NCBI GenBank assembly: GCA_963827935.1
Contig: CAWHCN010000005.1
Span: 62,001-126,000, forward strand
Origin: DATFNV01 sp963827935
GTDB taxonomy: Bacteria; Planctomycetota; Planctomycetia; Gemmatales; Gemmataceae
DNA length: 64,000 nt
Direction of reading: 5' to 3'
In this document: positions 56,587 through 64,000 of the stretch, one piece after another
Layout: every line of letters starts with the position of its first letter
Numbering within the stretch: the stretch's first letter is position 1
The notes under the pieces: model-generated
Databases searched by the model: none
What the model was told of the DNA's origin: nothing
Seen by the model: only the letters and a program-made list of their open reading frames with translations
Made by a program: the position numbers and the translations under genes

Positions 56587-57171
56587 TCATGCTGTATCAC
56601 GAAGTCGGGTTTTCATTTCGTCTTTGTGGCCATCGATTTGCCACTTCATTACGTGTTTCGGCGTTCCGCTCTTGTTCTTCGGTGTGTCAACGATGGAGAC
56701 GCTTCCTAATGATCGGCGCACAAAACCAATACGATTCCTGATTTGAGCACCGATCTTGGAGTCGGCGTGATTTTCATAATCGCCGTATGCGAACATCGCG
56801 GCCACAATCCGATCGCGGGGAAAGACGTCGTAGATCAATTGCGAGGTTGCCTTGTCCCGTTGGTTCCAGTGTTCAAAAAGCTTCTGCGGTTTAGGTGTTG
56901 CCAAATCAAACAGATTCAACACTAAACAGCCATATTCCACGTCCTCAAATACATCGCGAAGAATCCTGAGCGTCGTGTCTCGTGACAGTTCTCGTCCGTC
57001 TTTACTTAGCGATCCGGGATTGATAAGAACAACGGCAATGAGGTCGTTCGTGCTTGAGCTGATGTTGCGTTGTATGCACCAGTGCCGATAGTCGCCGTCA
57101 GATTCCCAGGACACCTCCCATTGCTTGTATTTCTTCGAGTAGATCGTTCCGTTTAACAAGGGGCTATTCAT
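56587..57171 (-). CDS. DUF1643-like protein
   Basis: 194 residues from ATG 57171 (MNSPLLNGTIYSKKYKQWEV). A longer frame opens at 57270, but those residues look unlike the rest. The DUF1643 pattern is visible: DLIAVVLINPGSLSKDG (family phrase with NPS/NPG), RILRDVFEDVEYGCLVLNLF, VAAMFAYGDYENHADSKIGA, and a GTPKHVMKW end like the family's GxPRHPL. Base composition is much lower in GC than the core. It lies 225 bp downstream of the AIPR gene on the same strand. DUF1643 proteins occur often on phages and mobile islands; function unknown. Confidence 0.62.
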   Translation of the reverse strand: MNSPLLNGTIYSKKYKQWEVSWESDGDYRHWCIQRNISSSTNDLIAVVLINPGSLSKDGRELSRDTTLRILRDVFEDVEYGCLVLNLFDLATPKPQKLFEHWNQRDKATSQLIYDVFPRDRIVAAMFAYGDYENHADSKIGAQIRNRIGFVRRSLGSVSIVDTPKNKSGTPKHVMKWQIDGHKDEMKTRLRDTA

Positions 57172-57395
57172 CGACAAATCCTCAACTCCGAGGCCCGCAA
57201 CCGACCAACAACGGCCCGCTGGCGAACCGGGTAGCTGAACGGGGGGGCCACTTAACCCGGGGGTGTCCAATTGGTCTTAGAAGGCCCGTCCGCTATAACG
57301 GTTGGTTCGGCTCTAATGTTGTCCAGATTCGACTCCCGAAGCCTTTTCCTTTTCGGCTTGAGTATTGTTCTCTCTCGTTAGGGCGCCTCGGTAGA

Positions 57396-59172
57396 TCATG
57401 ACAGCTTCTTATGAACCCAGCGCCACTTTTTGTGGGCAAGGTCCATGCACTTTTCAAACGCCCGATCCGTTCGGAGAAAATCAAGCTTCCCTTCCTGCAC
57501 TTTGACAGCGTAGTCACGATCCTGCATCAAATCGGAGAGTAGAAGACGGACGCGCACTGTGGCAAGCCAACTCACAACATCCTTGTAATCGGCAGCAACA
57601 GTCATTGTCGTCCCGTGCTGATCAGCCAGCCTTTCGAGATCATCGTGATTGAGCAAACCCTGGCACAAAAGCCCCCAAAGGAGATTCCGTGAGCGTGGAG
57701 ATGAACCAATATTTATTTTGCCCCTTCTGCTCGATTTCCTGCGAGAACCTGCGAAGATTGAACTGAATCTTGTAGCAGAGCAGAATGTGCCGAGAATCCG
57801 CTTTTAGCCGCCCTTGCCGAAAGATTTGCTCATAGGTCTTGTCGTCCTCAAAGACTCGATGCATTTTTGAGAGTCGGCTAATCAAGCCATCCGTGAGCAA
57901 AAAGGTTTGGGTCAATTTGAGCATTTGAATTGCCCTGGAGTCTTCCGTGATGCCGTATTCATCGAGATCCTCGGGGCTGAGTTGACTAAAGGCGTTTTCG
58001 GCACGCTCGTAGTAGAGCCCCAAATCCGAGCGGAACTTGTCCTGGAGGTCTAGCTGAATGAGGTCGTTCGCGTGAAGGTTCCACGGTTCGACTGGATTCT
58101 GACGGTTGTTGTTGATAGTAACGCGCGTGACAAACTTTTGATCGGCCTGAGTGATAACCTTGCATAGAACGCGGATGGACTCGAAAGCATCCTGACCTTG
58201 CTCCAGTTCGGGGTTGTCTTTGTTCTTTTGTCTAAAATTGGTCACCGTCGTTATCGTTTGGGCTCCATTCAGCAAACACGGCGCAGTCAGCCGGCAATAC
58301 CCATCGAGCTTCTCGACTCGTTCGGCAAACAAGGTGATGCCGTTGTGGTCGAAAGCAAAGATCGTAGGCTGCTCGGTTTTCTGGATGATTATTTTCTTGG
58401 AGACTCCAGCGATCGCTCGATTCACGGCCTCGTCGTCGCCAAGTCCGTATCGAATGTTACGGTCAAAAAAGCGTGAACCCAATGCTACATGCATGCGATG
58501 AAGGTCCGCAAGTCGGATGAAACCCAAATACATCTTCTGGCCAGCAGGACCGTCGACATCGACGAGGTGAGTTAGAGGAACTTCAAAAGGAGTAGGTGGC
58601 GGCGGCTCAACGATACTCCCTACTCCTCTTGGCGAACGAAACACCACAACGAAGCTCACCTTGCGATCACCAAAAAACTGATCAACCAAGTATCTCTTGT
58701 CTTCGAGGTCTTCGCGGAGCCTCTCCAAAGCCTTGCTGCGTTCGGCCTCTTCCGGATCGCCAGTAAAAACGAAGTGGAAGCATATTTGGTCGATGATTGC
58801 GCGGTTGTCAACGAGGCACGCCCGAAGCTGGATCAAAAACGGATTCTTGGCATCATCCTTATTCGGCGTAAGGAAAACGCGCTCTACTCCATCCTTGATC
58901 AATCGTTCGAGCAAGCCTCTGAACTGACCATATGAATCTGAGTATTTGAATTGGAAAAGGTATAGATTCCGGCGCTGCTCGTCGAAGTGGAACCCATCGA
59001 ATCCGTAATCGTGTCCACCGAAGGCCACTTGGTTTACAGCCTTCTCACGAGGAACTTTGTGTTCCTTCTCAAGGTAAAGCAGGCCGAAATAATCCTCTCG
59101 AACCCCACCGCAGGTGGAGCGTAGGTCGGAATAGGCCTGATCGATAAGCCGGTCATTAATCACAGGCAACAC
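57396..59172 (-). CDS. AIPR-family abortive infection protein, one frameshift near 3' end
   Basis: ATG 59172 (MLPVINDRLIDQAYSDLRST). The N-terminal region has a restriction-endonuclease-like motif: GHDYGFDGFHFDEQRRNLYL followed by FQFKYS (D ... QxK), a PD-(D/E)xK arrangement. The AIPR core follows: RFFDRNIRYGLGDDEAVNRA, TIFAFDHNGITLFAERVEKL, LLNGAQTITTVTNFRQ and TINNNRQNPVEPWNLHANDL. AIPR proteins cause abortive infection against phages. The frame breaks near 57683, in a T/G run; the continuation is GLLNHDDLERLADQHGTTMT, ending KKWRWVHKKLS. About 590 residues in all. The low GC content marks it as transferred. Confidence 0.85.
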
Positions 59173-59401
59173 CTCTTCTGCACTTTCCCCAGAAAACCTC
59201 AGCTCACGAAAGACAAGGGTGACAGTTTACGGTTCCCTCTGTCCTGGAATGAGTTACGTCGAAATGCTCCGACGGCTCGTTCCATCGATAGGGGAATCGG
59301 CGCTCGCCCCATTATCCTTTCTCGACAGGGTCTCGATGGAGGGACAAGGAGGGACCAGGCAGGTCCCCCGCCGCACCGCCTCTTTAATGCGGCGCCACTG
59401 C

Positions 59402-59858
59402 TCAGGCGACCAAACTGCCGGCGGCCTTGGGATGCCGACTCTTCAGGTAGTCCCGAAGGCCGGGAAGATCGAAGAACGCCCGCAAGAAACTATCGAGGGA
59501 GGCGCTGCTGCATCTGCGCCACGGTCTCCCAGCGTGAAACCGTTTCCATCGCGACTTGAAGGGCATCGGCCAAATCTTGCTGGCTCAGGCCAATCTCTTT
59601 GCGTTTCTGCCGAATTTCCGCGGGAGTCAGGAGGCCGATCTGGCGGCGCAGGGCGTCGCTGAGCTTCCCGTAGGCGGTGTCAGGAAGGACCACGGCCTGG
59701 CAGCGCTGGCATTTCAGGATCGCCAGGCCGGGAACCGTAATCGAGTAAGACCGTCCATCATGGTCCATTTCTGCTGTGTAGTCAGCGGTGACGGGCTGGA
59801 CCGCCAGCGCCCGGCATGTGGCGCACTTCCAGGGAAACGGTCTGGCGGCGGGGTCCAT
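59402..59858 (-). CDS. MqsA-like zinc-finger/HTH antitoxin, one frameshift
   Basis: Start ATG 59858 (MDPAARPFPWKCATCRALAV), 1 bp after the stop of the gene before it. The zinc site CATC ... CQRC is followed by an XRE-type helix-turn-helix (IRQKRKEIGLSQQDLADALQ; METVSRWE). Near 59508 the frame breaks; the other frame continues SLDSFLRAFFDLPGLRDYLK and ends AAGSLVA at 59402. This is the architecture of MqsA/YgiT antitoxins. Likely binds its own promoter. Confidence 0.8.
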
Positions 59859-59859
59859 G

Positions 59860-60237
59860 TCAGAAACTCGCAGGATGAGCGTTGAGGATGACCACCCTGG
59901 GGTCAACCGGGTCAGGGTCGAGCAGTTCCAGTTCTACGAACAGCCCTCTGGGGAAGCCTGGCGCTTGAATGACGGCCCAATAGACGAACTCACGCTTGTT
60001 CTTCCAGTGCTCTCGATCTTCGGGCTTGCAAGCAATCGTTCCGCCACCCGCGACCCACCCCTGGAGCATTTGCTTGATGGCCACCGGGCTGAGCCCTTGA
60101 TTGGCGGGATCGTTACCCACACGAATCATGGTCCGGTCATCGACCCACTCGCAATCCCCCGTGTAGCGCGAAAGGATTGCCGCGCGAACCAGGTGAACCA
60201 CGCCGGAGGGGTCGGGCATATTGCTACTCTGAATCAT
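59860..60237 (-). CDS. Candidate toxin partner of MqsA-like protein
   Basis: 125 residues (MIQSSNMPDPSGVVHLVRAA). The second Met (60219) is an equally good start. Beta-rich, with LSRYTGDCEWVDDRTMIRVG, LSPVAIKQMLQGWVAGGGTI and a C-terminal GLFVELELLDPDPVDPRVVI. It is not MqsR and not a DUF4258 protein by eye. The position directly upstream of an MqsA-like gene with 1-bp spacing, in an accessory island, is the basis for calling it a toxin candidate. Confidence 0.5.
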   Translation of the reverse strand: MIQSSNMPDPSGVVHLVRAAILSRYTGDCEWVDDRTMIRVGNDPANQGLSPVAIKQMLQGWVAGGGTIACKPEDREHWKNKREFVYWAVIQAPGFPRGLFVELELLDPDPVDPRVVILNAHPASF

Positions 60238-60351
60238 AAGCCCCGTTCGACTTACGTCAAGTTGCCCACGCCACCGCGCCCTCGCCGAAGCGGATGCCGC
60301 GAGCCTCGCCCGCGTCTTCTCGGCGTGCCCCTCACGGCCCGTTCTCCCGGC

Positions 60352-60843
60352 TCAGTGTTCCCTTTTTTTGGCCGCCTTCGCCGTTCCTCGCGTCTTGGCC
60401 CGCCGGCGCCTGGCCGGCGGTGAGCCATTCGACGCGGTGCTGGCAGCGCGATCGTCCGTGACCGTCAAGGCAACGGGCGGCCTCTGGCGGACCGAGAAGT
60501 GCAGTTGCTGGCCGACGGCCCCGACATACAGGAGGATCGTGAACAGGGTGGGGTTGGCCTGTTTGGCGTTCTCCAGCTTGCTCAGGGTGGCCACATCGAT
60601 GCCGCAGCGCGCCGACACGTCCTTGAGGGTGAGGCCCTGGGCCTCGCGGCAGGCGCGCACCCGGCGGATGGCCTTCCAGAACTCCTGCTGTCCGGCCACG
60701 ATGATGGGCCCCTGCCAGCGGCCGCTGGCCAGCAGTTCCTCCGGTCCGGGGTTCCAGTCGCGAAACATTTCCCGGACCTCGGCCTCCTCGGCCTTCTGTG
60801 TGGGAGTCCGCTCCTGCTTGCGGTAGACGTTGGTCACTTTCAT
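60352..60843 (-). CDS. HTH antitoxin-like protein
   Basis: 163 residues, ATG 60843, overlapping the upstream stop by 4 bp. N-terminal part with RNR-like KVTNVYRKQERTPTQ and EMFRDWNPGPEELLASGRW; XRE helix-turn-helix VRACREAQGLTLKDVSARCG followed by IDVATLSKLENAKQANPTLF. A basic C-terminal tail (RRRRAKTRGTAKAAKKREH) could add DNA binding. Downstream gene of a pair behind a palindromic operator, which it probably recognises. Confidence 0.78.
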   Translation of the reverse strand: MKVTNVYRKQERTPTQKAEEAEVREMFRDWNPGPEELLASGRWQGPIIVAGQQEFWKAIRRVRACREAQGLTLKDVSARCGIDVATLSKLENAKQANPTLFTILLYVGAVGQQLHFSVRQRPPVALTVTDDRAASTASNGSPPARRRRAKTRGTAKAAKKREH

Positions 60844-61124
60844 CGGCGCCTCCTCTTCTGGGGCGGTGTCTCGAATGCCGTCACCGGGCGGATAATCAAA
60901 GGATCTTCGGGCTGGACCTCATCCCAGACAACCGCGATGTGCTTGCCGCCGGCAGTCCAGCCGAAGGTGATCGGCCGGCCGCTTTCACGGCTGATCGTCG
61001 CGTGCTCGTAGTTGCCGGCAAATACCTCGACGTACTCATCGACAGTCACACCATTCGCGGCAATGTGCTGAACGTTTCCGTCGGGATCGTCCTCCAGGTC
61101 CCAGAGCATTTGCACGTCGTTCAT
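60840..61124 (-). CDS. BrnT-like toxin candidate
   Basis: 94 residues from ATG 61124 (MNDVQMLWDLEDDPDGNVQH). The pattern is like BrnT/DUF4258 toxins: WDLEDDPDGNVQHIAANGVT at the N-terminus, SRESGRPITFGWTAGGKHIA, VVWDEVQPEDPLIIRPVTAF at the C-terminus (BrnT: GRTxxGRxLxVxY ... RxISAR). This suggests an RNase-like small beta-sheet toxin. First of two genes, overlapping the HTH gene; the usual BrnT-BrnA order. Expression from the promoter at 61151-61178. Confidence 0.62.
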   Translation of the reverse strand: MNDVQMLWDLEDDPDGNVQHIAANGVTVDEYVEVFAGNYEHATISRESGRPITFGWTAGGKHIAVVWDEVQPEDPLIIRPVTAFETPPQKRRRR

Positions 61125-61144
61125 GGACCGTGCTCCACTTTCTG

Positions 61145-61178
61145 GATTGAATTATAATTCAATCGAGAGGGCGGTCAA
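61145..61178 (-). promoter_or_regulatory. Sigma-70 promoter with 20-bp palindromic operator
   Basis: On the minus strand TTGACC (61178-61173), 16-bp spacer and TATAAT (61156-61151). The -10 box is inside the perfect palindrome GATTGAATTATAATTCAATC (61145-61164), 21 bp upstream of the toxin candidate ATG. Binding of the HTH protein here would block the promoter. Confidence 0.85.
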
Positions 61179-61202
61179 CCTGGACAAGAAAAAGGGGTCG
61201 AA

Positions 61203-61812
61203 CCCCTCACGTCAGCCGCGTCCACAGCTCCTCATTGCCCCTGCGCTTGCGCCAATCCTCCTTCTGCACCGGCGAATCGGCGCCGCGGCGGCCTCGGCGG
61301 TCGGCGCCGGTCGCCGGTCCTTCGCCATGCGGCGCTGGTCCAGGCGCGTGATCAGGTAGCGCAGGGCGTCCAGGGCGTGGTTGCTCTCGGACAGGGGGGT
61401 CTCCAGCTGCGGCCGTTGGTCGCGTCGTCGTAGCGGTACAGACCGGCTTCGTAAAGCAGGTTGGGACAGGCGCCGTCCACCACGCGCAGGCGGCCCGTCT
61501 CAATACGGCTGCGGACGGCCATGATGCCCAGGCGCAGGTCGTTGAGGCCGGGGCGGACCTTGCGGCCGGCGGCGGTCAGCTCGATGCGCTCGCGGGCGCC
61601 GGCCGGGTCGCAGTACCACAGCACCTCGCGCGGCATGTGCTGCTTGTGGAAATCGAGGGTCTGGTTGCGGCAGTAGTGCTCGCCGGTCAGCCAGAGGATG
61701 TCGTCGCGGTCGAGGACGCCCAGAGGGCGGCGAAGGGGTTGCGGACGCCGAAGTCGAGGCCGCCGACGGGGGTGCCGGCCGGGGCCGGGCCGGGGACCAG
61801 CACGCGGGCAGT
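61203..61812 (-). pseudogene. Terminase large subunit fragment, third copy
   Basis: Minus-strand relative of 11933-12844, beginning at the VLVPGPAPAGTPVGGLDFGV part and ending ELWTRLT. It lacks the whole ATPase domain and has frame changes near 61700, 61500 and 61400. The three copies differ by a few percent, so they are not recent copies of one another. It lies 98 bp from a MITE-like element. Confidence 0.82.
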
Positions 61813-61909
61813 GAAATGTGAGCGGAAGGATTCCGGTGTCCGTTGAGAGGCGGCAAGCGAAAAGTGTTCAATTCCGCTACACTCGCAGTGCTGCAAAATG
61901 CTACAGTCG

Positions 61910-62034
61910 TGACTTGCCCACAAATGCGTGAGCAAGTGAGCAAGTCAGTCTTCCAATGTCACAAGTCCTTACGAGAATGGTGCGTTGTGTCACATGAGTG
62001 ACTTGCTCACCGACCTGCCGAGTGGGCAAGTCAC
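61910..62034. repeat. 125-bp MITE-like element, copy 2
   Basis: Terminal inverted repeats GTGACTTGCCCAC and GTGGGCAAGTCAC, perfect over 13 bp. Same length and order as the copy at 40757-40881. The flanks differ, except for a shared short run just outside the left end (ACA(C/G)TC). Confidence 0.84.
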
Positions 62035-62046
62035 TCGCCCCTGCCG

Positions 62047-62492
62047 GGGAGTCCTGTGTTGTATGGACAGGACCCGCCAGCGAAAAGTTCACCCCACGGC
62101 GTTTGGCCCCGCCGCCCCCTTTGACTGAACAAATTGCTAGGCCGGTCGAAGCGTAGTATCTTCAGGGCACCGATGGTCCCCTCCCGCAAAGGACGCGCCC
62201 TCCGACCGGGAATTCCCTCGCCGTCGCGTTGGATTCCGCTAGGTTGAGACGGCACTACCCGGGCGCGGGCGCAGAAAACGAGGTCTGCATGGCCGGTCTG
62301 TCGTCGGTCGCCGTGATCACCTGCACGGCCGCCTTTGTCTTTGGCATGTTGCTGGCGCTCCTGGGCGCCCTAAAGCTCAAGCTGGCGGAGCGGCTGTGCA
62401 TCGGCGAAGGTCGCATCGGCGGATTGTTGGCCGCCCTCAACCTGGCCCTGATCCCCATGATGCTCGTCAGCGGCCTGCTGATCGATTGGCTG
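62047..62492 (+). repeat. First copy of a 440-bp direct duplication, including MFS gene start
   Basis: Nearly identical to 62670-63117, and includes the leader and the first 67 codons of the MFS gene (ATG 62289, MAGLSSVAVITCTAAFVFGM). It runs into the poly-G tract. Probably an assembly artefact. Confidence 0.85.
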
Positions 62493-62660
62493 GGGGTGGG
62501 GGGGGGGGGGGGGGGGGGAGGGGGGGGGGGAGGAGAGGGGGGGGGGGGAGGAAGGGGAGAGGGGGGGGGAGGGAGGAGGGAGGGGGGGGGGGGGGGGGGG
62601 GGGGGGAGAAGCGAGGGCAGGAAGGGGGGGGGGGAAGCGTGGGGGACGCGGGGGGGACAC
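62493..62660. other. Poly-G low-complexity tract
   Basis: About 165 bp of G interrupted by single A or short GA words. It is open in several frames only because it encodes poly-Gly or, antisense, poly-Pro. It looks like a low-quality sequencing read tail rather than biology. Confidence 0.8.
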
Positions 62661-62908
62661 GCGGCGGCGCGGGGAGTCGTGTGTTGGACAGGACCCGCCA
62701 GCGAAAAGTTCACCCCACGGCGTTTGGCCCCGCCGCCCCCTTTGACTGAACAAATTGCTAGGCCGGTCGAAGCGTAGTATCTTCAGGGCACCGATGGTCC
62801 CCTCCCGCAAAGGACGCGCCCTCGACCGGGAATTCCCTCGCCGTCGCGTTGGATTCCGCTAGGTTGAGACGGCACTACCCGGTGCGGGGCGCAGAAAACG
62901 AGGTCTGC

Positions 62909-64000
62909 ATGGCCGGTCTGTCGTCGGTCGCCGTGATCACCTGCACGGCCGCCTTTGTCTTTGGCATGTTGCTGGCGCTCCTGGGCGCCCTAAAGCTCAA
63001 GCTGGCGGAGCGGCTGTGCATCGGCGAAGGTCGCATCGGCGGATTGTTGGCCGCCCTCAACCTGGCCCTGATCCCCATGATGCTCGTCAGCGGCCTGCTG
63101 ATCGATTGGCTGGGGGTGCGCGGGGTGCTGATCGTCGGCGCCCTGCTGGCTGCCGTCGCGGTCTTTGGGCTGTCGCTCCGCCGCAGCTACCTGGCGACGC
63201 TGAGCTGCGTTCTGGTAATCGGCGCCGGGGCCGCCTGCCTGAGCACGGCCAGCGTCGTGCTGATGCCGGTTGCCTTCGGCTTCAGCCAGGGCGAGTTGGC
63301 CGCCTCGGTCAACCTCGGGTTCGTTTTCGTCGCCCTTGGCGCCTTGATGAGCCCCACCCTGGCCGACCTGCTCTTGCGCACGCTCGACTTCCGCAAGACA
63401 GTCGCCGTGCTGGCCCTGCTCTGCCTGGTTCCTGCGGCGACCGCGGCCATCTCCTGGTCCCAGCACGTCCCGGAACCCGTCGAGAAGGCCGACCTCGTTG
63501 ACGCGATGAGCAGCTTGCCGGTCCTGCTGGCCGGCCTGGCGTTCCTGTTCTACGCCCCCATCGAGTTTGCCGTCAGCACCTGGGGCTCGACGTATCTGAC
63601 CCGCGATCAGCGGTTCCGGGAAGAACGGGCGGCCTGGTTGATGTCGTTCTTCTGGCTGGCGTTTGTGGTGAGCCGCGTGCTGATGACAGTGTTGTTCCAC
63701 GGCGAGGGACTTCAGCCGGGGTGGACGCCGTACATCCTGTTCCTTCTGGCGCTGGCGGCGGCGGCCATGATGGGCAACCTGGCCGGAGCCGGCACGCCCC
63801 GCTCGGCGGCCCTGGGCCTGGTCCTGCTGGGCTTGGCCGTCGGACCGATCTTCCCCACACTGGTGGCCTACTGCCTGCACGCCACGGATCGGGGCCGCGG
63901 CACGGCCTACGGCGTCATGTTTGCGCTCGGCTCGCTGGGCAGCGCGGCCCTGGCCCCCATCCTCGGCCTGCGGGCGCGCGGCAAGAGCGTGCAGCCGGCG
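62909..64000 (+). CDS. MFS transporter (3' end outside window)
   Basis: Starts ATG 62909 (MAGLSSVAVITCTAAFVFGM) in the second copy of the duplication and runs to the window edge, 364 codons, frame intact. About eleven helices with MFS features: AALNLALIPMMLVSGLLIDW (helix 2 and loop with D), LSLRRSYLATLSCVLVIGAG, NLGFVFVALGALMSPTLADL, FLFYAPIEFAVSTWGSTYLT, and RGRGTAYGVMFALGSLGSAA. The sugar-porter/FucP-like style (helix 7 with E and ST) suggests a nutrient or sugar substrate, not drug efflux. Substrate unknown. Confidence 0.8.
   Translation, partial: MAGLSSVAVITCTAAFVFGMLLALLGALKLKLAERLCIGEGRIGGLLAALNLALIPMMLVSGLLIDWLGVRGVLIVGALLAAVAVFGLSLRRSYLATLSCVLVIGAGAACLSTASVVLMPVAFGFSQGELAASVNLGFVFVALGALMSPTLADLLLRTLDFRKTVAVLALLCLVPAATAAISWSQHVPEPVEKADLVDAMSSLPVLLAGLAFLFYAPIEFAVSTWGSTYLTRDQRFREERAAWLMSFFWLAFVVSRVLMTVLFHGEGLQPGWTPYILFLLALAAAAMMGNLAGAGTPRSAALGLVLLGLAVGPIFPTLVAYCLHATDRGRGTAYGVMFALGSLGSAALAPILGLRARGKSVQPA

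Noticed and set aside
62255..62713. Poly-proline protein across the G-tract
   Set aside because: Entirely produced by the low-complexity tract, which is probably an artefact.
1..64000. tRNA or rRNA genes
   Set aside because: I looked for conserved rRNA segments and TTCGA-type T-loops with acceptor stems but found nothing I could support. A tRNAscan-SE run would be decisive.

Overview
The window looks like a high-GC planctomycete, most likely of the Gemmata group. The evidence is a set of lineage-typical families: a DUF1501 sulfatase-like protein next to a DUF1549/DUF1553 cytochrome-like protein (40918-45029), a TIGR03000 protein (47653-48215), an MJ0042-type zinc finger protein (17708-18566), secreted WD40 proteins, a planctomycete-style Ser/Thr kinase, and adaptor proteins carrying GAF or WD40 domains. 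This assignment comes from gene families only. No rRNA or tRNA gene was recognised.

Layout. 1-1804 (minus): PSP1-domain protein (cut by the window edge), a TPR/YggX-like protein and a secreted protein. 2328-9161 (plus): three large membrane genes that all end in HlyD-type adaptor domains: GAF-GAF-TM-HlyD, HlyD with a WD40 propeller inserted in its barrel, and PqqD-like/M50 protease/HlyD. 9278-11483: membrane ferritin MbfA and a K+ channel-like protein. 11.9-19.3 kb is accessory: broken phage-terminase genes around a REP-associated tyrosine transposase (RAYT) with REP palindromes, two unknown genes, an ISL3-type IS with an 8-bp target duplication, and small genes. 19.8-32.0 kb is a respiratory block: channel, truncated heme o synthase, caa3 oxidase subunits II, I and III, a duplicated-fold membrane protein, diheme cytochrome c, Rieske protein, cytochrome b fused to cytochrome c, CtaG, a polyferredoxin and a FixH/YtkA-like protein. 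32.1-37.1 kb: a canonical sigma-54 promoter followed by Gnd, Pgl, NDH-2, a DUF2090 aldolase-like protein and DUF1269 proteins. 37.5-49.1 kb (mostly minus): WD40 protein, VapBC-like pair, truncated kinase, DUF1501 and DUF1553 pair, flavin disulfide oxidoreductase, SDR, TIGR03000 and DM13 proteins. 50.1-53.5 kb: EmrAB-like pump. 53.6-62 kb is a second accessory island with toxin-antitoxin-like pairs, a low-GC AIPR plus DUF1643-like pair, DUF433 and RAYT remnants, and a further terminase fragment. 62.3-64 kb: an MFS transporter, duplicated around a poly-G tract.

Two features dominate. Intergenic space is packed with at least eight families of palindromic repeats, one of them tied to a resident RAYT. 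In addition, about 20 otherwise well-conserved genes carry one or more single-base frame breaks. Together with the poly-G tract and its flanking 440-bp duplication, this points to sequence or assembly error for many of them. I annotate such genes as single loci and state where the frame changes. Where a gene is missing whole domains I call it a pseudogene.
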